DNA of 64,000 nucleotides from Pochonia chlamydosporia 170 (Eukaryota > Ascomycota > Sordariomycetes > Hypocreales > Clavicipitaceae): positions 3,844,001-3,908,000 of the forward strand of contig NC_035791.1 of the NCBI RefSeq assembly GCF_001653235.2, read 5' to 3'. Position 1 is the first letter of the stretch. Each line of letters starts with the position of its first letter. The position numbers and the translations under genes were made by a program. This document shows, piece by piece, positions 32,101-42,500 of the stretch. A model generated the notes under the pieces. It was not told where the DNA came from, made no database searches, and saw only the letters and a list, made by a program, of their open reading frames with translations.

Positions 32101-35100
32101 CTGTGTTTCCACAGGAACCTCTACCTCAGCAAGCAGCCTGTGCTTTCTTGGCTCCTGGTGCTGAGCGCCCAAAGGGTTGCTTCTTTACTCATGAATCGCT
32201 GTGCTCGATTCTCTCGGTTCAGGGGCAAGCGTTGAAGATTCATAATGCCAGCAGAGTCCTTCAAATTTCGGCTTACACAGTCGACGTTGCGCTTGTCGAG
32301 ATCTTGGGAACTCTCCTCCACGGAGGCTGTGTTTGCATTCCCTCGGCATTGGAGCGAGTCAATGATTTGGAGGGTACCATTGCCCGCATGGACATTACTT
32401 GGACATATATGACGGCTGGCTTGTCGCGCAAGATCAACCCAGCAAATGTGACAAATCTGCAGACTATCTGCTTCCGCACAAGGACTCTTGATGAGGATAC
32501 CTTCAAGCCATGGCTTGGCACCAGGGATGTTCTTCTTGCTTATGGCGCTCCAGATGTGTGCCCCCTCGCGATCTCAGTGTTCAATATCTCCGAGTCGAGC
32601 GACACAAACATTATTGCACCACCACTGCTAGGTCGATTCCTGATTTTGAATCCTGAAGACCCCAAGAAGTTCCTCCCCATCGGTGCTGTGGGAGAACTGG
32701 CCATTGACAGTCCCATCGTTACTCCTCACAGATATGTGCATGGTCGTCCTCTCATGGACCCCGCGGCATTCCAGCAGTTTCCAAGTGAACGAAAATGGCG
32801 ATACATGAGAACAGGACATCGTGTGCGATACTTGGACCGGGGACACATTCGCTTCCTTGCGAGCATGCGTGATGAGGTACTGGTGAATGGGTCACCAGCT
32901 TTGATTGCTGTGTTGGAGAGACAAATTCGACAATGCCTCGGCGGAGATGTAGATGTGGCCGTGGAACCCATCACAACGAATGACACAATCAACTCACTAG
33001 CTGCATTCTTGGAGTTTGGCGATGGTGAGTTTGTGGGACCATCTGAACTGGACAAGTTGACAATGCAGATGAGATCCAAGCTTGCTGCTGTCAAATGGTT
33101 GGCGGAAACATCCATGGCTCAGGCGCCGAAAATTGGCCACTCCTCATGTGTTCCAACGCTGTTCATTCCCGTTCGTCGATTCCCGTTGTCGACGTCGCTC
33201 AAGATCAACAGACGGAAGCTCCAGAAGCTGGTTGCTCCGTTTTCTTATGCCGAGCTGCTGGAGCTGGCCAACGTTCCCTTCAGCACCCAACCCTACTTCA
33301 CAGGCATCCAGAGCAAGCCGCTTCCACTCACGCAAACTGAGGAGTCAATGCGCCTCATCTGGGCCGCTGTTTTGCAAGTGATGGCCGCAGACATCAAAGC
33401 ATCAGACAACTTCTTGGATGCTGGTGGTGACAAGCTCCAGGCCATGCGACTTGTTCTGTCATGCCGTCAGAACGGGTTCGATATCGCCATCAACAAACTC
33501 CTCGGCGGAACCACTCTCACGCAAATGTGTCAGTCACTTGAGATCAAAGAACACCAGCTTATCAAGCCGATGAAGGCCAAGGTTTCTCCCAAACCCAGCG
33601 TCGCCGTCCGCAAGTTACCCGAAGGAACAGACCACGGTTTCGTCAAGCTCATTGTCGCACCTCAGCTCGACATTCCCTGGAACGATGTCATTGACGTTGC
33701 TGAAGCATCATCACACCAGCTTCACTGCCTTGAACCTAGTCTATATGGACCTAGAAGCGATGTACGCTGCCTTGTCATCAACTTTAATGGTGCAATTCGG
33801 GCGCAGTGCGTTGAGGAGGCTTGTGATGCCCTCACACGCTTGCACACTTCTCTTCGCACAGCTTTTGCGGTGCACGATTGCAACCTGTTCCAAGTAGCCA
33901 TCGACTCCTTTCAAGCAGAGTTTGAACAAAAGACTGTCCCAGTCTTGGCCTTAGAAAAGGAGATGCAGCAGGTCCTGAAGCGTTTCCAGAAGGAGGCACT
34001 GCAGCTGCGAAAGCCGGCCACCAAGTTTGCTTTGCTTGATGCTGGACAGCAGGGTGCCAAGCTGGTCATCCGATTCAGCTATGCGCAAGTAAGCGAGTCT
34101 GCTGTGCCAAGACTCGTACAGGATTTCGTCAAGTTGTACGAGCATCCCACAACCGAGCTTCGACGGACCTCGTTTTTCGACTACACTCGTGCTCTGCGGG
34201 GAGCTCGCTATGATGACAGCATGTACTACTGGCGACGAAGACTCGAGAAGTCCAAGGTCTCTCAAGTCGTTCCTCGATCTAAGCCGCTTCCTCCAGTTTC
34301 AGAAGTCAAATCTATACAGGAGCAAGTCAAGATTTCGCCACTCAACGAGTTTGGAATCACGTTCGACAGCGTTCTCAAGGCCGCGTGGGCCATGGTCATG
34401 GCTACGCTCTCTGGCAACCCAGACGTTGTCTTTGGAGAAATCGTCGAGGGCCGTCGTCTCAAGCTGGAGACAAGCGTAGATGTTTCATCCATCGCCGGTC
34501 CCATGGAGAACATCGTCCCCATCCGTGTGCGGTTCCCCATTGTCAATAGTTCGCCACTGCAAGTTCTCCAACTCATTCAGCGCGACAGCGCAACGTCACT
34601 TCCCTACGAAGCAATGGGCGCACAAAAGATTGTTCAAGAATGCACAGACTGGGCCAACTGGTCTCGATTCAGCACCGTCGTGCGACACAGATCCCAGGTC
34701 CCAGTCGACGGAACCACGACTCTCAACATTGACAACACAACATTTACCTACAATCTCCTCCAGCCACAGATTCGGGATGTCCCCGACCTCTTTGTCAGCT
34801 CAACAATGCTGTCACCAGACAAGGTCTCGCTCAACATTGAATTCTCCCCAGACCGAGTGCCAGAGCAATTCGCACAAGCAGCAATGGGCCTTCTCGTCGC
34901 ATCTGTCGAAACCCTCGCCTGCTACGACACCATCAGCCAGCCCATCCTCCAGCCCTCAAGTGACTACGAGTCTCTCCAGCCGCGAGTCCTGCTCGAGAGG
35001 CCAGAGCCAGACGTCAACCAAGTCTCGTACTCGCACTGGCTCACCACCGAGCAGCGCGACCTCCTCCAGCAATTCCTCATGTCCAGCTGGAACGAGCTCC

Positions 35101-35813
35101 TCCACCCAGCAACACAAGGCATCTCCGAGCGAGACCTCATCCAGTCTCGCTTCTACGACATCTCCGGCTCCCTCCTCCCCGCATACCTCTTTGCCCAACG
35201 CCTCAACCAAGACCTGCGCAAGGTCGAAATCGAAGGCATCCACACCGTACACATCACAGCCGTAGAAGTCATCACCGCACCCACCATATCCAGCCAAATC
35301 GACCTCATCACCCGCAAGATGCAGGCCTCGGGCTTCCTCTCCAAACCGGGTCGCAAAAAGCCAGTCGTCAGCTTTCACGCCGGCTTCACGCCCACCAAGA
35401 CATCCTCATCAAACTGGGCGCTTCTTAACAAGGGCAAAGGCCACCTCCGCCGGTTCCGCCACGGCGGCAGCCACGGTTCCGTGAAGGACTTTTCCTCAAA
35501 GGCAGGCGGCTGGGTCAAGTCGCGCGTCAATCTCAGCAAAGAGCGCAGCCCTATCATCGCCGAAGGCGCCATCAGCGAATCATCCAGCTGGGAAGCCATC
35601 AACCACGACAGCCTGGGCATCAAAGACGGCAGTGGCATGCAGACTGTGCCCGAGGCGGCTGTGGAAATCGGCACGAGCGCAGTCGTCCCTGACCAGCGCC
35701 ATAATAACGGTGACGTGAGCCCCCTGAGCGGCGAGTCACCCCGTGCCAGTTGGAAGGAGGAGTTTAGAAACGCGAGCAGATCCATCTCTCCGCGATCATG
35801 GATGGGTCACTAA
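29133..35813 (+). CDS. NRPS-derived pseudo-synthetase, main part: E-C-A-T-C-T-like domains with altered catalytic motifs
   Basis: 2,226 uninterrupted codons; the first ATG is internal to the E-like domain, so this is not a separate gene. The E-like part (29133 to about 30330) keeps HHLVVD and VGWFTALCP; EGHGRE reads QEHGRD. The first C domain (about 30370-31680) has SQALCD for HHxxxD. The A domain (about 31700-33290) has APGAERPKG for the A3 loop, YGAPD for YGPTE and MRTGH for YRTGD, but keeps a lysine in its A10-like segment. The carrier domain (about 33330-33540) reads DAGGDKL, with lysine at the phosphopantetheine serine (codon 33432-33434). The second C domain (about 33670-34960) has YAQVSES for HHxxxD. 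A carrier-like fold follows (about 35050-35260, FYDISGSLL). The basic Ser-rich tail is unassigned. No thioesterase or reductase domain is seen. Peptide synthesis by this protein is unlikely; a structural or regulatory role is inference. The next gene is a convergent OPT transporter. Confidence 0.85.
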   Translation: MLRARFRLTNQGWAQVIAPESNRAYRFEHIFVNSDDDLLAVIDQAQQSLNIFKGPVFAVKHIRTTKNKQLLYLAAHHLVVDLISWKILMHDLDELLREGTLVSEPSMPFTYWTDYQSYENSQRLIEPNPPFDIAAADLGYWGLEGHSNLYGDTTHLTFALPRDVASTLRKTCNNIFRTESADVFLAALLHSFQSTFSDRPIPTVWKQEHGRDARNSDFNVAETVGWFTALCPINVPVQPGSDLIHLIKLLKDARKAVPQSATPFFQSKFTADDTAGTSLPVEIMFNCVETLNQLQRENGILEPVAAPDREVRSLSSDVGPAVGRIALFEVSVGVDDYGARVEFSFNVNSRHQDRITQWMHNFELSILDAISCLSAMKPELTLSDVPLLETSYEGLTKLMSKRLVDVGITGVDNIETICPVDPIQQEILIAQSCDPNCFHLSRTYELATVDGSEVCRDTLCAAWQTLTATHSVLRSIFIDSVSEKGLFDRVVLKKVSPDMLFMDSSDPMETLSSLPPMKSSKSLPRHRLSVSRSRNTAYLRVDCSQALCDLTAIHNLIVQLRELYMGRRLTIAEPLPPRHNRHIASLDAPRSVEVWRSHLNGATPCTFPNLAIQKQGRLETRGIGLDISRPQLSQFCAESQLDLSTVIQLAWAFVLRTYVGEDRVIFGYSHAGRDEILMPNMKRYVGSLATFVPCLVDFSPMSSILDILWQLERMVKDSRTTDVPTLAEIEHSLGIQGQSLFNTCVTCQDVDDTILSDSDSDSGVWEPVLLANTIDGNCDVSLCVTLRDDRIQADVSYTCLSSNQLHNVMNTFQRALQIIISTPAQLCSQVDLFTEHDHQQIMHPDWEEEQTDTKISTCLHQLILRQCRARPNFPAIYAWDGELSYQQVQASVTALATYLTNIGVGPGVLVPIVLEKSRWSPIIMLAVMQAGGCFVCLDAQDMLMVEAMINQLEPQLVVVTEGAYKHVSQFIRYCVKVNETFLTSLPPQVSVFPQEPLPQQAACAFLAPGAERPKGCFFTHESLCSILSVQGQALKIHNASRVLQISAYTVDVALVEILGTLLHGGCVCIPSALERVNDLEGTIARMDITWTYMTAGLSRKINPANVTNLQTICFRTRTLDEDTFKPWLGTRDVLLAYGAPDVCPLAISVFNISESSDTNIIAPPLLGRFLILNPEDPKKFLPIGAVGELAIDSPIVTPHRYVHGRPLMDPAAFQQFPSERKWRYMRTGHRVRYLDRGHIRFLASMRDEVLVNGSPALIAVLERQIRQCLGGDVDVAVEPITTNDTINSLAAFLEFGDGEFVGPSELDKLTMQMRSKLAAVKWLAETSMAQAPKIGHSSCVPTLFIPVRRFPLSTSLKINRRKLQKLVAPFSYAELLELANVPFSTQPYFTGIQSKPLPLTQTEESMRLIWAAVLQVMAADIKASDNFLDAGGDKLQAMRLVLSCRQNGFDIAINKLLGGTTLTQMCQSLEIKEHQLIKPMKAKVSPKPSVAVRKLPEGTDHGFVKLIVAPQLDIPWNDVIDVAEASSHQLHCLEPSLYGPRSDVRCLVINFNGAIRAQCVEEACDALTRLHTSLRTAFAVHDCNLFQVAIDSFQAEFEQKTVPVLALEKEMQQVLKRFQKEALQLRKPATKFALLDAGQQGAKLVIRFSYAQVSESAVPRLVQDFVKLYEHPTTELRRTSFFDYTRALRGARYDDSMYYWRRRLEKSKVSQVVPRSKPLPPVSEVKSIQEQVKISPLNEFGITFDSVLKAAWAMVMATLSGNPDVVFGEIVEGRRLKLETSVDVSSIAGPMENIVPIRVRFPIVNSSPLQVLQLIQRDSATSLPYEAMGAQKIVQECTDWANWSRFSTVVRHRSQVPVDGTTTLNIDNTTFTYNLLQPQIRDVPDLFVSSTMLSPDKVSLNIEFSPDRVPEQFAQAAMGLLVASVETLACYDTISQPILQPSSDYESLQPRVLLERPEPDVNQVSYSHWLTTEQRDLLQQFLMSSWNELLHPATQGISERDLIQSRFYDISGSLLPAYLFAQRLNQDLRKVEIEGIHTVHITAVEVITAPTISSQIDLITRKMQASGFLSKPGRKKPVVSFHAGFTPTKTSSSNWALLNKGKGHLRRFRHGGSHGSVKDFSSKAGGWVKSRVNLSKERSPIIAEGAISESSSWEAINHDSLGIKDGSGMQTVPEAAVEIGTSAVVPDQRHNNGDVSPLSGESPRASWKEEFRNASRSISPRSWMGH

Positions 35814-36555
35814 ACCATCTTTTGTGTCTTGTATATCTTTTTTCTTTTTTTGTCTATTTATGTCTATAGTGGAGCGGTATAGCGCATTGCATTGCGGATG
35901 TTAGTTAGCCTGGCGTTTTGGATAAAGGCATCATGATCAATCGTCGTTTGTACATGATGTATAAGAATGATGAATACATTTAGAGTACCTTACTTCGTTT
36001 CCTGTGTTTCTGGTGACGTCACCTGTGCAACAAAATCTATCGAGAATGTATTTCAACAGTGATGTTCGACATGCACGCTTCCAGACAGAAATTTCTACGG
36101 CATACAATAGCAGTACATATTTCAGTGTTGCACATTCAACCTGATGCAGACGCCAAAATGTCTAATAAACATCGTATTTGACAAACATAGTTTACAGTCC
36201 CCGTCCTACATCTAAACTACCCTTTACTATACTCCGTACAGCTCCCTAATCCCATAAATCCCAACACACGCAAAATACAACCTAGGGTATAACTTTGTTC
36301 TTTCAAACACCTTCTTTCCCAGTGGGCCAACCATCTGCAATACATAATGCAAGACCCGATTCCAAAACAACCCATGAAATTGAAAAAAGCCCCGTCATCA
36401 AGTTTCCACATGGAGTGGACAAAAAAACACACAAAATCAAAGTACTCCAACTCCAGGACATGATCGCTTTACTGCATGTTGCGCCGGCTTTGTACCTATA
36501 ATAAGATCCGGCTCGGGGATTAGAAAATCTTCCTCCATTACACTTTCGTTTCGCA
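35814..36555. other. Convergent intergenic region between NRPS-derived gene and OPT transporter
   Basis: 742 bases between two stop codons, expected to hold both 3' UTRs. It contains a 12-base palindrome with a CRE core (36012-36023) and a TACTCCGTA motif (36230-36238). No gene is seen. Confidence 0.7.
36012..36023. promoter_or_regulatory. Perfect CRE-type palindrome GGTGACGTCACC
   Basis: A complete 12-base palindrome around TGACGTCA, the consensus of ATF/CREB-class bZIP factors. It lies about 200 bases past the NRPS-derived gene stop and 530 bases past the OPT stop, not in an obvious promoter. Function is uncertain. Confidence 0.4.
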
Positions 36556-39539
36556 TCAGCTGAACTCGCCGACTCCGGGGCCGAAATAACCATTGGGAGC
36601 GAGGTTCTTGAGGGCACAGGCGCTGCCTTCGCATCCCATTTGGGAAACATTGTTGCCCCACCATTTGAAGTCGGTTTCAGTGTATTGTAAGCTGAAGAAG
36701 ATGATGATGCCCGAGATGGCGATGCCACATGACCATGCTGCTGAGAGAACAAAGTTGTACTATTGTTTAGGTTAATAACTACCGTAGGATATGATGTGGG
36801 AGAACGCGTTGCGAAAGCACATACCTTGGACCAAAGACCAAGGAACCTGGTCTTAAGATAGATCCATGAAAAGTAGGCAATGGGCACGGATGGCCACACA
36901 TATGACATGTTGTATGGTGCCCAGACAATACCTCCGTAGAGAATAACGACTGGGTGAAGTTGTCGAATCCAAGTCCACTTGGGAAACTTCTTGCCGAGAG
37001 CCCAGATCAAAACCACGACAACAACGCCAAGTGGGAAGCCGATCAAAGTCTGGCTGTATTGGCCACGATGCCCGAAAATCTTTTCAGGACCGACGGTTCC
37101 CCAGAGGACCGAGGCGGTGAAAAAGGTGTTGACACCAGGGCAGGTGAGTTTGTACTGGGCGCCTGGTGTGCACACGCCGTTGATGCTGCTCATCTGAAAG
37201 TTCAAAACACCAATGCAAACAATGGTGCTGAGGAATGTGGCAACCATCTGAGCAACGAAGGTCTGACGAGGCGGTATTTTGACATAGTGCGCAAGCTTCA
37301 AGTCATTGCAGAACCAAATGGCGTGCGCGCAGGTGACATATCCGAATGATTTGAAGTAGTTCATGGCAAGGGCGTTGCCGTCAACCCAAGAACCACCGAC
37401 AAACTCGGCCAAAACGTTGAGGGTCACCTCAATGCCCGTCATAGCCTTGATGATACCAACAGGGATCACAAATACAACGCAAAGACCCAAACCCCAGAAC
37501 ACAACGCCAGGAGAGGTATGAGTATCCCATCCGACGATGCCTGAAATTCCGAAGGCAATAGCAATGGCAAGGCAAAGCATATACCACCACTCGGGCACCT
37601 CTGGATAGGCTCGCATCAATCTGTTGTGCACGTCCAACACCCGCTCCTCCTTGACGGGCTTCTTCTTGGGCCAAATGTTGTAAAACAGGGCCTTGAATCC
37701 CATGGCAATTTCATGCCAGTGATACAACGCGGCGTAGGTAAGTGTCGAAGTGTAAATGGCGAAAAAGAACATATAAATGACTACATTGCCAGCCCCCAAA
37801 TAAGGAGGTGAGTATGAGGCGTATTTCTCAGCGTTGAACAGTCCGTGGTCGTCGGTTGCTTTCGTTATATTGTACAGTTGAGCAAAACGGTCGTAGACTC
37901 TGTTGGTGTTGATGGGGAGGTAGCCTGTGTTGTACACGTTCTTGTACCAGAAGATCAATACCACCCAGAAGGAAGCGAATACGCCAATGAAACGATTCAC
38001 GGTACTGAAGAAAGGGACCATGAGGGGATCAGCCGAGTCCCACAAAAGTACGTTCCAGTCCCATGTAGGAAAAGGGTTGAGTCCGAGACCGTTGTTGATG
38101 CCGGTGATGATGTTTAGGTCTCGATGGCCGGGGGCTATCCAACTGATCCAGTTAAACTTGGACAAGCTGACCCAGATGTAGTTGGGGAACCAGAACCACA
38201 CAAACATGGCCGCGAACATGAGGTAGAAGAACTTGATGCGTGAAATTCTCCAAATCGAGCGGAATGGACCGCCAACAGGCGGGTTCATTTCAGTGTGGAA
38301 CGCCGAATTGAGAGCAATGGTAACCAGCGACGCCGGCCAGACGCAGTAAGACGGATAGACGAGAAATCTCCGGCAAATGCCCGCAATGCCGTAACCAATA
38401 AAGTTGGTGGCGAGAGCAATCAGTAGCTGGTATGCAAAATGCGACGCATATGGTTGGTCAAAGTACTGCGGAAGATACTGTACCCAAATGATATAGTTTG
38501 TGTATGGCGTGTTGTAGGCTACATTCGCCATGATGGTGATAAGCATGTGCTCCTTCTTCGAAAAAGGGCCCGGATTGAGGCTGTGTCTAACTCCAAATAA
38601 TGTAAAACCTTTATCAGGAAGCCAGGACTCGGCAGCTTTGCCAATGGGATAAGCTAGTAGCTGGGCAACGTTTGCCATGACACGAATGGCAGGCTGGCGG
38701 ATGTCAAAAAGCTGGTTGATGAAAGCAAGCAAAACGGAAAACAAAAGGCCGATGGTCCAACTGCGGATGGTCGAGCATGGCGTTTTTGGATCGTCCTTAT
38801 TGCTAACTACCGCACGAACTTCGGAGTAGGGGCTGTTGCTGGTCACAAGAGCGGCCTCGAGCTTCATCTCTTGGATGAGATGTTGGTGTTGGTCGGGGTT
38901 TTCAAAGACAGTCTCGTTGTCAAGAAACGTCTTGATCTTTTCGATGACCGTGGTGGGGAAATTGGGATCCTTTTCGTGAATTCGCCGTACCCTGATCATA
39001 ATGTCGCGAACTTCTTCCAGCGTGTACTGGGAGGCGAGCTCCTTGGCCTCGAGAAGGTCATCTTCCGTAACATTGAGGTCGTGCTCGATGGCGGTAGGCG
39101 TGCGCGGTTGCTCGCCTCGACGGGCAAAGGTGTCATCTTCGTCATATGAGAATGGTTCCTGTAAGCGATGCAATGATTCCAATTAGCGTTTCCATGTCCT
39201 AAAACGATTCGCAGCGTCCTGCTTGTTCCCAAGTTATCGCCAAAAGCCATCTCCACACTTTATGAATTCACAGAGAGGTCACACGCCCCTCCTCCATTTC
39301 ATCGTAGGCGTATCGATCAAGGCATATCGAGCAAAAACGAGAGCCAAACTGGGCAGCAAATCCACTACATCATGGGTCCCAACCCGTTCGGAACAAGATG
39401 ATGACCAGCCAGCGGGGAATGAGGTATGCCTTACCGAAGTTTGTTCGGATTTCTCGGTGAGTGTAGCAGACGGACGCCGTGATGCATCTTCAGCGGCCTC
39501 TGTCGCCTCTGTTGCTACTCGTTTCTCATCCTCGGCCAT
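36556..39539 (-). CDS. Oligopeptide transporter, OPT family (Isp4-like)
   Basis: This is a proton-coupled plasma-membrane or endomembrane transporter of small peptides, such as tetra- and pentapeptides or glutathione-like substrates; the substrate cannot be told from sequence. Three exons, 39435-39539, 36825-39158 and 36556-36759, give 881 codons (880 residues). Introns are 276 bp (phase 0, GTAAGG donor) and 65 bp (GTATGT donor). OPT signatures are present: SLNPGPFSKKEH near residue 230 and HYVKIPPRQTF near residue 660. About 14-16 hydrophobic segments follow a hydrophilic N-terminus of about 150 residues. The last exon restores the conserved C-terminus, with ETDFKWWGNNVS and a final YFGPGVGEFS. 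Reading through the second intron would replace this with an unrelated tail. An in-frame ATG at 39182 inside intron 1 could give a shorter N-terminus if the intron is retained. Confidence 0.93.
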
Positions 39540-42500
39540 GGCGACGAACGAGTGGCGTGACTGCGTTTGCAGACAGAGGGGGTCGCTGAGGGAAGGCGAA
39601 GGCCCTCGCTGGGCTCGAAGATTGTCGCAATGGTGTCTCTAACCAAGGGCTTTCTCGAGAAAGTGACAGTGGGCGGACGGCGAGCGTCGTCACTCGAGCG
39701 ATGGGATGGCGTCTGGCCGTGTTGGGAGATGGGATGCGAGGGCGAGAATTCGACGACGTTGATGAGGATGAACATGGGATGTCCAATGCAGGACAAACGA
39801 AAGGGAACGAACGAGATGCGCGGAGTTTGGTGGAGGGGGGCGGCCGGGTTCTGACTGGATCTGGGTCTTGGTCTGGGTCTGGGTCTGGGCCCGAGCCTTG
39901 GGGCAGATGCAGATGCTACAAGACGAGATGCGTGCTTCGAATCTTGGCTGGCAGGTGCGACTTGAAAGGGCAGGCAGATTGGCATTGAAGGCAAGAGGGA
40001 CTCGCCGCAGCCAACGGGTAGCGGGTGACAGGCTGCGGGCCATGACCAGCCGACTCTGGGCAACTCGCTTTAGCCATGGAAAGATTTATTTCCAGCGGCC
40101 CCACACAGACAGTCCGATCCTTCACGCTGACTGGCTGAACGAGTGCTGTTGGCGGATTGTGACTGGCTGGAGCGGCCGATGAGCAGACATTCCAGCTGAG
40201 GTCGCTGATGCTGGGTTGGTGAGTGCACCGGTCAGAGGCCATGTGCACGAACATTGGAGCCAGGACCTCAGAGCCCTGAGCCCCTGAAGCGCCGGAAGAA
40301 GCCACCCACAGCGGCCATTGGATTCCTCCCAGGCACCTAGAAAAGACCCAGCACCACATGCAGTTGACCGCAGACAGTGACCTCATCTGTTGAGTAAGAG
40401 CCCACGAAGTCGCTCCTGCCCTTGGATCTGTCAAGCCCATGCCCAGACCTGTCGGACCAGAAAAGAGGGTCCAGCCTGTGCCGCTTTGCCGGCCTGCATC
40501 AATCAACTCTACCAGTTATCTCATCAGGGTCAGATCGTCAGTTCCTCAAAATATCCCGTATGGTGATCGTGTTTCTACAAAGACTTTTTAAGGAATTGAT
40601 CCCAGCTGCAAATTCAATGCAGTTCCATTGAGTGGCACACACAAGCATATCCAACGGGGCAATTCAGCCGGCTCTGCCTCTGCAGTGCCATCCATTGATC
40701 CGATTGAGCCTTTTGGCACCCGTCGCTCAAACATGCCATTTTCTTCTTCCCCAAAGTCCTCAACCTCGTTACGGGACCCCGACGAATCATTTGCCCCTAC
40801 CTTCTGCAAGAAGAAAGGCGCGATACCACCGTCTTTGGAACTTTGAGCCAAGCTCGAATGCGCATTGGGCACTGTTGCGTCCTTGACTCAAACTAATCGG
40901 CTCACGGCAACGGAGCACAAGTGGCCCCTCTATGGTCAAACCGTCTGTCATCCGCAGCACACAACTGTCCACACGATTGAAGTCCACGCAGATGGATTCG
41001 CCCAGGATTGGCCCAAGAAGAGGGGGTGGAGATGGAGCCATTGGCACAAGAAACGAACTTCACATCTCTTGGGCTGTGTTATTGCCACTCCTCATACGAC
41101 ACCAAACAGAAAGCATGGACACAGAATTGGTGGTCAAAGTTGCTTCTGGTCGGCATTTCGGCACGCTACACAGCCAACTGAGACACTTGAGTCGCTGATT
41201 GATACACAAGTGGATGATTGATACCGATGGGATCGCTTCATGCTGACATTTATCAATGCCTGTGAACATCTTGGCACCAGATTGTGCAGTGGTAGCCCTT
41301 ACCAACAGGGCGAAACCTACTGCGCAGCATTCCTCACACGGGAATAACTCATCAAACACCTAATTGAAGATCATAAAGTGCCAGCGCTGCATCGACTTTT
41401 CGCATTATTATCAGCAGATACCCTGTGGTTCACAGACGACTGACTACGGTGACACTCCCACCGCCCTGGCATCAAGAATGAATGAGCATCTATTTCAGTA
41501 TCAACTGGCGATGATACTCGTCTGGTCACGGGTTGGGTGTATATGAACATTCACAGCGGACACGAAAGCAGAAACAAAGTTTATGAACTTTGATCAGTGT
41601 TAAAATATCTGGCTTCAGTAGCTCTCTCATATCTGGCCATGCTGTTGAAGGTTTCGGAGCAAGCCATAGTCACACCCATCAATCCAGCCTGGCCAGTCGA
41701 TAGTCATCACCCGCACAATGCCGCGAGGACTATTCAATGCGAATATTTTTTTTTTCGGACGTTACCAAGGCTATTACTTTACACGTCTAAGGATCCAATC
41801 GCATAGCGCCTTTCTTCCTGCTCGATAACGACGGGTCTGGGCTAATTCGAATATTCGAGGAATGTGAAACTTGTACTGTGAGACGGCATAATCGGCACGA
41901 GTATTTTTAGGCCAAGCCGAAACAGCCGTTTATTCAACGCCACAACAGCAGATATTTAGTACTCTCCCATTGCTTCGGCAGCACAATCCGTGCCGGCTAT
42001 CCATGGAGTAAAGAAAGTGGTGCATGGCGGATATCCTAGAAGCATTTACAGTTCTCTATCAGCAACATCGGTACTCGATGACAAGGTGTTGATGTGGAAA
42101 TTTTCTGAACTCGATCGCGCTTCGTCTAATGGTCGACACTCACTTGGTTATCGATATTGATAGGAAGTCACCGTCTTTACTTGCAGAAGGTGCAGGGTAT
42201 TCAGGCATTTCAGCTCTGTTAGACCTTTTGTTTTCAGTACCTCGTCATTCATCATCATTTCCTCCAACAGAAGGACAGCAGCACACAGGATTTTTCTTGA
42301 ACATTGAAGCAAGTTCAAAGACGTCAAATCTGCTAATCCCTCTCCACATATCAAGCAACATTCCTTCGTCATTCGGGCATGCATTCATTCATGGTTATTG
42401 TTTCGCAGGTGTGCAAGGTCTTCAACCAAGATTTGCACTGCCTCACTCAATGACGCTAAATCAAGCATTTGGGAGTGTCCCCGCCCATCAAAACTATGGT

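Noticed and set aside
39516..40063. Pro/Arg-rich open frames upstream of OPT
   Set aside because: They arise from the GGGTCT repeat and lie in the OPT promoter or leader.
40628..40843. 72-codon Ser/Pro-rich plus-strand frame with coding-like codon pattern
   Set aside because: It opens with TTG, lacks a supported upstream exon, and has no homologue I can name.
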